A DNA stretch of 34,137 bases from Myxococcota bacterium (GTDB lineage: Bacteria; Myxococcota_C; UBA6777): positions 1 to 34,137 of the forward strand of contig CAUJFU010000254.1 of assembly GCA_963169055.1 (NCBI GenBank), in the 5' to 3' direction. Position numbers and translations under genes: made by a program. Under the pieces are notes generated by a model, which was not told the DNA's origin, searched no databases, and saw only the letters and a list, made by a program, of their open reading frames with translations. Shown here one piece after another: positions 23,524 through 30,295 of this stretch. Each line of letters starts with the position of its first letter. Position 1 is the first letter of the stretch.

Positions 23524-25380
23524 ATGACTGAGACCAGCCAAGCCTCCGAGCCGCAAAATACGGCCCAAGGAGCGCGCCAGATCAATGACTTTTGCATCAA
23601 CGTGGCAACGACCAACGGGACAGGGAGCCAAACCTCGAACATCGCGTTGTTTCGAGCGATGTTTCGGATGGGGATTCCCGTGTCGGGAAAGAATCTCTTT
23701 CCCTCGAACATTCAGGGGCTTCCGACGTGGTATCGCATTCGATTGAACCACACGGGACATGTGGGATATCGGGACACATGGGAGATCTTGGTGACGTTGA
23801 ACGCCAAGACCCTCGCCGAAGACCTTGCAGCCGTTCCTTCGGGGGGCGTGGTGTTTTATGACAACGCATTGCCTGTCAAAGAAGACCGCGAAGATGTTGT
23901 GTATTATGCAATGCCCATCAAAGATCTGGTGAAGCAAAGCGGTGTGGCCCCGAACTTGCGCGAATACATCACCAATATGGTGTATGTGGGGATGATGGCG
24001 GAGCTTTTGGGGATCGAACGCAGCGCGATCCGCAGCGCGTTGGATACGCACTTTTCGGGCAAACAAAAGGCCGTCGATCTGAATATGCAGATGGTCGATC
24101 TGGCGGCAGATTATGCACGCAACAACTGCGTCAAGCGCGATCCTTACTGGGTCAACCGCATCGAAGGCGGCAACAACGACATGATCTTGATCGAAGGCAA
24201 CGCAGCAGCGGCGCTTGGTAGCGTGTATGGGGGCGTTAGTGTGCTTGCGTGGTATCCGATCACACCAGCCACGAGCCTTGCGGATGGGATCAACGAATAC
24301 TTGCCCAAGCTCCGAAAAGACCCAAAGACGGGCAAAGCGACGTACGCCGTGATCCAAGCCGAAGACGAGCTTTCAGCGATCGGGATGACGCTGGGGGCGG
24401 GTTGGGCAGGTGCGCGTGCGATGACTTCGACTTCGGGACCCGGGATCTCCTTGATGGCGGAGTTTACAAGCTACGCCTACCAAGCCGAGATCCCCGCCGT
24501 GATCTGGGATGTTCAGCGCGTCGGCCCCTCGACAGGGCTTCCCACCCGCACTTCCCAAGGCGATCTCGCCTTCACCTATCGCCTCGGTCACGGGGATACC
24601 CGCCACATCATCTTGCTTCCGCACGATCCTTCCGAATGTTTCGAGTTCGGCTACAAATCTTTTGACCTTGCAGAGTTTTTCCAAACCCCTGTCTTTGTTC
24701 TCAGCGACCTCGATCTCGGCATGAATGTGTGGATGTCCAAGTCCTTCACCTATCCCGAAACCCCGATGAATCGAGGCAAAGTTCTTTCCGCTGAACAACT
24801 CCAAGAACTCGGCGGAAAATGGGGCCGATACGTCGATGTGGACGGCGATGGTGTGACATACCGCACCCTCCCGGGTACGGAGCACCCAACGGCGGGCTAC
24901 TTTACACGCGGAACGGGACACAACGAAAAGGCCGGATACAGCGAGCGTTCCGAAGACTGGGAAGCCAACATGATCCGTCTTCGCCGCAAATTCGACACGG
25001 CGCGCCAACACGTCCCCAAGCCCGAGATCGTCCGACAACAGGGCGGCGATATCGCCGTCGTTTCCTTTGGCACCAACCACCAGTCCATCCTCGAAGCTGT
25101 CGATCTGCTCAAACAAGATGGACTGCGCTTTGATTATCTGCGTATCCGCGCACTCCCCACCAGCCCAGAGATCGGCGAATTCCTCGATGCCTACGAACGC
25201 ATCTATGTGATCGAAAACAACTTCAATGGGCAGATGCACGGGATCCTCTTGCAAGAATATCCCACTTACGCCACACGCTTGATCTCCATCTCCCGCCAAA
25301 ACGGGATGCCGCTCAGCGCTTCGTGGATCCAAGAACAACTCAAAACGACCCACCAACGCTTTCTCCAAGCCCTTGCTTGA
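23524..25380 (+). CDS. korA: 2-oxoglutarate:ferredoxin oxidoreductase, fused gamma-alpha subunit
   Basis: 618 residues, ATG at 23524 with AAAGGA about ten bases upstream. The N-terminal ~200 residues are the gamma-type domain (DFCINVATTNGTGSQTSN ... GIPVSGKNLFPSNIQGLPTWY ... GGVVFYDNALP). The rest is the alpha-type domain (IEGNAAAALGSVYGGVSVLAWYPITPATSLAD ... AMTSTSGPGISLMAE ... VGPSTGLPTRTSQGDL), including the YPITPAT and STGLPT signatures of CoA-dependent 2-oxoacid:ferredoxin oxidoreductases. With KorB it oxidatively decarboxylates a 2-oxoacid, probably 2-oxoglutarate to succinyl-CoA, passing electrons to ferredoxin in the cytoplasm. The gamma-alpha fusion is normal for this family. The korB ATG follows after 15 bp. 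Confidence 0.95.
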   Translation: MTETSQASEPQNTAQGARQINDFCINVATTNGTGSQTSNIALFRAMFRMGIPVSGKNLFPSNIQGLPTWYRIRLNHTGHVGYRDTWEILVTLNAKTLAEDLAAVPSGGVVFYDNALPVKEDREDVVYYAMPIKDLVKQSGVAPNLREYITNMVYVGMMAELLGIERSAIRSALDTHFSGKQKAVDLNMQMVDLAADYARNNCVKRDPYWVNRIEGGNNDMILIEGNAAAALGSVYGGVSVLAWYPITPATSLADGINEYLPKLRKDPKTGKATYAVIQAEDELSAIGMTLGAGWAGARAMTSTSGPGISLMAEFTSYAYQAEIPAVIWDVQRVGPSTGLPTRTSQGDLAFTYRLGHGDTRHIILLPHDPSECFEFGYKSFDLAEFFQTPVFVLSDLDLGMNVWMSKSFTYPETPMNRGKVLSAEQLQELGGKWGRYVDVDGDGVTYRTLPGTEHPTAGYFTRGTGHNEKAGYSERSEDWEANMIRLRRKFDTARQHVPKPEIVRQQGGDIAVVSFGTNHQSILEAVDLLKQDGLRFDYLRIRALPTSPEIGEFLDAYERIYVIENNFNGQMHGILLQEYPTYATRLISISRQNGMPLSASWIQEQLKTTHQRFLQALA

Positions 25381-25395
25381 TCAGGAGATCTCACT

Positions 25396-26436
25396 ATGTC
25401 AGACGTCACCGAAACCCTCAAAACCAACGCCGTCGGACTCGAAAAAAACGACTATAAGGGCCTTCCTTCCACGCTTTGCAAGGGCTGCGGCCACGACTCC
25501 GTCAGCGCACGCATCATGAACGTCGCGTATGATCTGAGCCTTCCACCCCAACGTACCGTCAAATTCAGCGGTATCGGTTGCTCCTCCAAAAGCCCCGCCT
25601 ATTTTCTCGGACGTTCCCACGCCTTTAACTCGCTTCACGGACGGATGCCGAGCGTTGCGACAGGAGCGATGGCCGCCAACCACAACCTGATCACCATCGC
25701 CGTTAGCGGCGACGGCGACACCGCCTCCATCGGCCTTGGTCAATTCAAACACCTGCTTCGCCGCAATGTGCCGATGGTCTACGTCATCGAAAACAACGGC
25801 GTCTACGGCCTGACCAAAGGCCAATTCTCCGCCACCGCTGACGAAGGCCAAACGCTCAAATACGCCGGAATCAACGACCTCCCCCCCATCGATATCTGCC
25901 TCGAAGCCATCATCGGAAGCTGCGGATTTGTCGCCCGTTCTTTTGCAGGAGATCCGCGCCAAGTCGAGACCTTGCTCAAAGCCGCGTTTAGCTACAAAGG
26001 CACCGCAATCCTCGATATCATCAGCCCTTGCGTGACCTTCAACAACCACGAGTCTTCGACGAAAAGCTATCCATTCGGAAAAGAACACGAGATCCAACTT
26101 CACGAACTCGCTCACGTCCCTGCTTATCAAGAGATCACCATCGACGAATACGCCGAAGGCGAGCGCAAACAAGTCAAGCTCCACGATGGTTCATGGATCA
26201 CCCTCAAAAAGCTTGAAAAAGGCCACGACCCCACGGACTTTACACAAGCCGTCAAAGTCCTCCGCGACGCCCAAGTCAACAAAGAACTGATCACCGGCCT
26301 GATCTACATCAACAACAACCTCCGCGATCTGCACGGCCTCCTTGGAACGGTCGAAACCCCCCTCGCCTTCCAAGCCCCCGAAGCTCTACGCCCAAGTCCT
26401 GAAAGCCTGCAAGCTTTGATGGCCGAGATGCGTTAA
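25396..26436 (+). CDS. korB: 2-oxoglutarate:ferredoxin oxidoreductase, beta (ThDP-binding) subunit
   Basis: 346 residues, ATG at 25396 with AGGAG upstream. It binds thiamine diphosphate and an Fe-S cluster. Visible are LCKGCGHDSV near residue 27 (Cys ligands), GIGCSS near 60, and the ThDP motif starting GDGDTASIGLGQFKH and ending ENNGVYGLTKGQ. It pairs with KorA, directly upstream. Specificity for 2-oxoglutarate rather than another 2-oxoacid is inferred from the overall resemblance to KorB. The adk ribosome site begins 12 bp after the stop, consistent with one operon. Confidence 0.95.
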   Translation: MSDVTETLKTNAVGLEKNDYKGLPSTLCKGCGHDSVSARIMNVAYDLSLPPQRTVKFSGIGCSSKSPAYFLGRSHAFNSLHGRMPSVATGAMAANHNLITIAVSGDGDTASIGLGQFKHLLRRNVPMVYVIENNGVYGLTKGQFSATADEGQTLKYAGINDLPPIDICLEAIIGSCGFVARSFAGDPRQVETLLKAAFSYKGTAILDIISPCVTFNNHESSTKSYPFGKEHEIQLHELAHVPAYQEITIDEYAEGERKQVKLHDGSWITLKKLEKGHDPTDFTQAVKVLRDAQVNKELITGLIYINNNLRDLHGLLGTVETPLAFQAPEALRPSPESLQALMAEMR

Positions 26437-26462
26437 CCCCTTGCTTGAAGGAGTTTTTTTTG

Positions 26463-27026
26463 ATGAACGAAACCTTGATCTTTATGGGCCCGCCCGGCGC
26501 AGGCAAAGGCACGCAAGCCACCAAGATCTGCGAAAATCGCCAACTCAAGCAGCTTTCCACAGGTGATATGCTCCGCGATCATGTTCGACGTGGCACCGAT
26601 CTCGGCGTCCAAGCCAAGCAGATCATGGATGCTGGAAAGCTCGTTTCCGACGACGTGATCATCGGGATGGTCCGTGCAGAACTCCAACAAATGGCCGATA
26701 TCCGCGTCCTCTTTGATGGATTCCCCCGTACCACCGCCCAAGCCCAAGCCCTCGATCAACTCCTTCAAGAACTCCGCGCCCCCCTTTATGCGGTCGTGCT
26801 CCTCGAAGTCGACGAAGAAGCTGTCGTCCAACGACTCCTCAAACGCGCTGAGATCGAAGGCCGCAGCGACGACAACGAAGCCACCATCCGCAAACGACTC
26901 AGCGTCTACAACGAACAAACCTCCCCTCTGATCGGCTATTACGCAGGCACCGGCAAGATCAAAAAGATCGACGGCATGGGGACTGTCCAAGAAGTCGAAC
27001 AACGCATCAAAGAGGCCCTTGCTTAG
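26463..27026 (+). CDS. adk: Adenylate kinase, short (zinc-free) type
   Basis: 187 residues from ATG at 26463 (MNETLIFMGPPGAGKGTQ), chosen because AAGGAG lies about nine bases upstream; an open frame begins six codons earlier without support. It interconverts ATP + AMP and 2 ADP. The P-loop GPPGAGKGT is at 9-17, then STGDMLRDHVRRG (AMP site), FDGFPRTTAQA, and a short LID (RAEIEGRSDDNEATIRKRL) without the zinc-binding Cys insertion. Being 26 bp downstream of korB, it is probably co-transcribed with it. Its 3' end (CCCTTGCTTAG) is repeated 67 bp downstream. Confidence 0.95.
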   Translation: MNETLIFMGPPGAGKGTQATKICENRQLKQLSTGDMLRDHVRRGTDLGVQAKQIMDAGKLVSDDVIIGMVRAELQQMADIRVLFDGFPRTTAQAQALDQLLQELRAPLYAVVLLEVDEEAVVQRLLKRAEIEGRSDDNEATIRKRLSVYNEQTSPLIGYYAGTGKIKKIDGMGTVQEVEQRIKEALA

Positions 27027-27125
27027 GTCATCGTGGGTCTTGTGGAGACGTTGGAGCAAGGTCGCTATATCTCGCGAGACGACCCTTGCTTAGGTTATTT
27101 GCTTCTGTCAGCGTGGGATCTTGTG
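27016..27125. repeat. Duplicated 3' ends of adk and the XRE gene in their convergent gap
   Basis: CCCTTGCTTAGGT, holding the adk stop, occurs at 27016-27028 and again at 27083-27095 (period 67). In turn the XRE gene's end (plus TCAGCGTGGGATCTTGTG, from 27108) has a diverged copy TCATCGTGGGTCTTGTG at 27028-27044. The gap therefore looks like a decayed duplication spanning both gene ends. Confidence 0.7.
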
Positions 27126-27947
27126 CCATCGGGTGAGCGCTTCGAGTGCGGCTTGGATCTCGAGTCGCCCATCACGACGAAGGAAGACGCGGGTGATCTC
27201 GGCGATATCGGCGCGCTGAACAGGCGTAAGCATCCGATACAGCACATAGAAGGGGTCTTCGGGATGAAGGGCGGGGATAATGGAGCCTTGTTGATCGACC
27301 AACGCAAGGCGAAAGCTGCGTTGCTGGCCGTCAGGAAAGCGTGCAAGGATGTGGTGGGGTGCGGGGCCATAGGCCCACGAAACAAGCATTTCCGAGAACA
27401 CTTTCTTGTAATCGGCGGCCTCACCTTCGGGATGAATCAACATCTCAAAAAAGGCTTCGAGCAAGAGGGGTCCATCGATCGCAGAGGCTTGGTTGGCTCG
27501 CGAGGGATCCGAGGGGGGGAGGAATCCCCAAAAGCCAAAATCGGCCATGCGCTGCGACATCCCATCGATCAAAAGACCGTAGAGAGCCGCTTCTAAGGGG
27601 CCAATCGAAGAACCGCTAAACAGTTGGCGCGCAGCTTCGGGGTCTTCGCAAAGCTCGATCAAGGCTTCTCGGGCCTCAGGATAACGAGGGCGGGGGGCGG
27701 GCTTGGGGGGAGGTTTTTCGACCGCAGACAGCCGTTGTCCAGCCCACTCCATATAGTCGTTTTCAGCTTCTTCAAGGGCATACGCCAAACGCCTCGCAAC
27801 ATCGGGCTTTGGGATATACGTCCCCTCTTCGATCCGCTCCACAAACGAGCCTTGAACCCCGATGTGGGCTGCAAGTTCTTCGGCTGTGTAGCCCATCGCT
27901 TCGCGTCTCGCACGCACACGCGCAGGAAAGTCTTTCAATACGGCCAT
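27108..27947 (-). CDS. XRE-family (Cro/C1-type) helix-turn-helix regulator
   Basis: 279 residues, ATG at 27947. The first ~65 residues are a Cro/C1 helix-turn-helix (FPARVRARREAMGYTAEELAAHIGVQGSFVERIEEGTYIPKPDVARRLAYAL). A Pro-rich hinge (EKPPPKPAPRPRYPEA, about 77-92) leads to a ~185-residue effector or dimerisation domain I do not recognise (IGPLEAALYGLLIDGM ... FLPPSDPSRANQASAIDGPLLLEAFFEML). The gene is divergent from the ThDP enzyme with 357 bp between, and a perfect inverted repeat lies 28 bp upstream of its start, so self-regulation or control of the divergent gene is plausible (inference). It converges with adk. Confidence 0.88.
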   Translation of the reverse strand: MAVLKDFPARVRARREAMGYTAEELAAHIGVQGSFVERIEEGTYIPKPDVARRLAYALEEAENDYMEWAGQRLSAVEKPPPKPAPRPRYPEAREALIELCEDPEAARQLFSGSSIGPLEAALYGLLIDGMSQRMADFGFWGFLPPSDPSRANQASAIDGPLLLEAFFEMLIHPEGEAADYKKVFSEMLVSWAYGPAPHHILARFPDGQQRSFRLALVDQQGSIIPALHPEDPFYVLYRMLTPVQRADIAEITRVFLRRDGRLEIQAALEALTRWHKIPR

Positions 27948-27974
27948 GTTGTCCTATGCCACCGACACGCCAAC

Positions 27975-27996
27975 ACCACACCCAAAGCGGTGTGGT
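27975..27996. promoter_or_regulatory. Inverted repeat upstream of the XRE gene
   Basis: ACCACAC (27975-27981) and GTGTGGT (27990-27996), a perfect 7-bp inverted repeat with an 8-bp centre, between the XRE promoter and its start codon. Candidate operator for the XRE protein or a 5'-leader hairpin. Confidence 0.45.
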
Positions 27997-28024
27997 CGAG
28001 TTCGAAAAGATCAAAGAAAGGCCG

Positions 28025-28053
28025 ACTGTAGGGAGCATCCTGCACGCTGTCAA
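28025..28053 (-). promoter_or_regulatory. Sigma-70-like promoter of the XRE gene
   Basis: Minus strand: perfect TTGACA (plus 28048-28053), 17-bp spacer, TACAGT (plus 28025-28030); the leader would be about 70 nt and include the ACCACAC/GTGTGGT repeat. Confidence 0.6.
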
Positions 28054-28096
28054 GTCTCTTCTATGCGCCCTCTGCGCTTTTGCCGAGAAAAATGCC

Positions 28097-28126
28097 TTGA
28101 CGCTTTTTTGGAAAGGCTGCTATCTT
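28097..28126 (+). promoter_or_regulatory. Sigma-70-like promoter of the ThDP-enzyme gene
   Basis: TTGACG (28097-28102), 18-bp spacer, TATCTT (28121-28126), about 180 bp before the start at 28305. It is back to back with the XRE promoter, 43 bp apart at the -35 boxes. Confidence 0.5.
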
Positions 28127-28304
28127 GGCGATACTTCCAAGAAGATCCCCACTCTCTCTTGGTTCCGTTTGCTGATTTCTCAGACGTTTCTATCTCGCCC
28201 GTCTTGCCGATGTCATCGGCTCTCACCGCACACGGTTCTCGACGTGTACTGCTCCAATGCCCTCCACACAGCAAGGGCGCACCCTGCGAAAGAAAGAACA
28301 ACAG

Positions 28305-30065
28305 ATGGCAAAACCAAACAAGATCAAAGGTGGTGAGATCCTCTCGCGGATGTTGGCCGAAGAAGGCGCCAAGCACGTATTCGGCATCATCGACGGGACG
28401 TATTTTGGCTTTTACTCCACACTCGAAGAAAACGGGATCGCTTTGATCTCCCCACGCCATGAAACCTGCGCAGCGCACATGGCTGGCGCTTATGCCCGAC
28501 TCACGGGAGGTTTGGGCGTGTGTATGGCAAGCAACGGACCCGGGGTCGCCAATATCCTCCCCGGCGTCGCCGTCGAACAAGCCGAAGGACACCGCGTTTT
28601 GTTGATCACAAGTTCCCGCCGCACAGGAATCAGCTATCCCGAACGCGGCGGCACTTACCAATACTTCCCCCAAGTCGACGTCACCCGACCGATGACCAAA
28701 TGGAGCTGCGCAGTTCCCTCGATTGACCGCGTTGCAGAACTAATGCGCCGTGCGTTGCGGATCAGTTTTACAGGACGCCCGGGCGTCGTACACCTCGATG
28801 TCCCCGAAGATATCATGAATACCACCTACGATCTGGATCCAACATGGTTCCGCTCCCCAAGCAGCTACCGCCTCCTTGAACCGTTGGCCCCCACAACTAC
28901 CCAAATCCACGCCGCTTGCCGTATGCTCATGGATGCGAAACAGCCGCTTCTCCACGTTGGTTCGGGCGTAATCCATGCCCAAGCCTTCGCAGAGCTTCAA
29001 GAAACCGCACGCCTACTCCAAGCCACGATCACCACCAGTTGGGCTGCACGCGCCGCTTTGGACGAGCGCACCGAAGGTCTCGCCCACATGCACTATGTGG
29101 ACGCCGTCGCAGAAGCCCGAACCAAGGCCGATCTCGTACTTGTTCTGGGTTCCCGACTCGGTGAAACCGATTGGTGGGGCAAAGCCCCTTATTGGGCCAA
29201 ACCCAGCGAACAAAAGATGATCCAAGTCGATATCGACCCCGAGATCCTCGGAAATATCCGACCGATCGACCTCGCCATCCAAGCCGATTGCAAGACTTTT
29301 CTCCAAGCCCTCAACAAGGAACTCGAACGCCTCCATCCCTCCATCCCTTCCCACCGCCAACAAGCCCGACAAAGCATCCTCCAAAGTACGCAAAAGCGCC
29401 GACAAGAACTCGACAAGATGCTCCAAGATCACGCCATCCCCATGCACCCCGCCCATGTACCCGTCGCTTGCCGAGATTTCTTTGATGACGACGCGATCGT
29501 CGTGATCGACGGCGGAAATACCTCGATCTGGGCGCACTTTTTCCACCAAGTCCGCACACCCAACGCCCTCCTCGGAACCCCCAAAATGGGCATGCTTGGT
29601 GCGGGTGTCTCCCAAGCCATCGGCGCACAAATCGCCTACCCCCAACGCCAAGTCTATTGCATCATCGGTGACGGTGCGATGGGTTTCCACATGCAAGAAA
29701 TCGAAACCGCTGTCCGAAATCATCTCCCCATTATCTACCTCGTCCTCTGCGACAAACAGTGGGGCATGGTCAAGATCAACCAACAATTCGCCCTCAAACC
29801 CCTCAAAACCTTGTTGATGAAATCCCTCAGCCCCGAAGAAACCATCAACACCGATCTGCATGAGATCGAATTTGACCAACTCGCCCGCGCAATGGGCGCT
29901 TATGGTGAACGAGTCGCCGATCCATTCGGCCTCCGCGAAGCCCTCGAACGCGCCCAATCTTCGGGCCGTTGCTCCGTGATCCACGTCGACGTCGACCCCA
30001 CCAAACACATGTGGGCCCCCAATCTCAAAACCTTCAAGGATATGCACCAAGAACCCGCTGGCTGA
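28305..30065 (+). CDS. ThDP-dependent enzyme of the acetolactate synthase / 2-hydroxyacyl-CoA lyase superfamily
   Basis: 586 residues from ATG at 28305 (MAKPNKIKGGEILSRMLAEEG); an ATG 16 codons upstream (28257) has no ribosome site, and this one has only a weak GAAAGAA. Three-domain layout: N-terminal Pyr domain with the catalytic Glu (SPRHETCAAHMAGAYARLTG), GPG motif (MASNGPGVANILPGV), middle domain (LLHVGSGVIHAQAF ... LVLGSRLGETDWW) and C-terminal PP domain (GDGAMGFHMQEIETAV ... CDKQWGMVKINQQF). The usual Asn-Asn of the ThDP motif is replaced at DKQWG. It decarboxylates or ligates 2-oxoacids; the exact substrate (acetolactate, oxalyl-CoA, 2-hydroxyacyl-CoA, other) is unknown. No small ilvN-type subunit is nearby, arguing against a biosynthetic acetolactate synthase. 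Confidence 0.85.
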   Translation: MAKPNKIKGGEILSRMLAEEGAKHVFGIIDGTYFGFYSTLEENGIALISPRHETCAAHMAGAYARLTGGLGVCMASNGPGVANILPGVAVEQAEGHRVLLITSSRRTGISYPERGGTYQYFPQVDVTRPMTKWSCAVPSIDRVAELMRRALRISFTGRPGVVHLDVPEDIMNTTYDLDPTWFRSPSSYRLLEPLAPTTTQIHAACRMLMDAKQPLLHVGSGVIHAQAFAELQETARLLQATITTSWAARAALDERTEGLAHMHYVDAVAEARTKADLVLVLGSRLGETDWWGKAPYWAKPSEQKMIQVDIDPEILGNIRPIDLAIQADCKTFLQALNKELERLHPSIPSHRQQARQSILQSTQKRRQELDKMLQDHAIPMHPAHVPVACRDFFDDDAIVVIDGGNTSIWAHFFHQVRTPNALLGTPKMGMLGAGVSQAIGAQIAYPQRQVYCIIGDGAMGFHMQEIETAVRNHLPIIYLVLCDKQWGMVKINQQFALKPLKTLLMKSLSPEETINTDLHEIEFDQLARAMGAYGERVADPFGLREALERAQSSGRCSVIHVDVDPTKHMWAPNLKTFKDMHQEPAG

Positions 30066-30087
30066 TCCGCATCTACTCACTTGTTTT

Positions 30088-30211
30088 TGTGGGGCACTGC
30101 CCCACACCCCGCAAGGGAACTTCGTCCCCTTGACCCCCGTGTTGGCGAAGAGAGCACTGTTTTTCAAACCAACAGCTTTGTCGCTTGAGCGCTTGCGAAC
30201 ACGGGGTTTTT
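30088..30211 (-). repeat. Structured dispersed repeat, copy A (inverted relative to copy B)
   Basis: About 124 bp, reverse-complementary over its whole length to 32456-32577, with some substitutions. It contains hairpins TGTGGGGC/GCCCCACA (30088-30106) and a CAAGGGRAC-type stem (about 30113-30132), plus a 9-bp pair CCCCGTGTT (30135-30143) with AACACGGGG (30198-30206) bracketing a 54-bp core. It lies just past the ThDP-enzyme stop and before the fused SDR gene. Confidence 0.8.
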
Positions 30212-30295
30212 CAGCGAACTGCTCCTTTTCTATCCGCACAAATCCCCCACGCTCCGTCGTCTCCCAAACCACCTATAACCCTTGAGAGAACGAAG

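Noticed and set aside
29013-30272. 419-codon minus-strand open frame over the ThDP-enzyme gene
   Set aside because: Antisense to a clear ThDP enzyme, with no family motifs.
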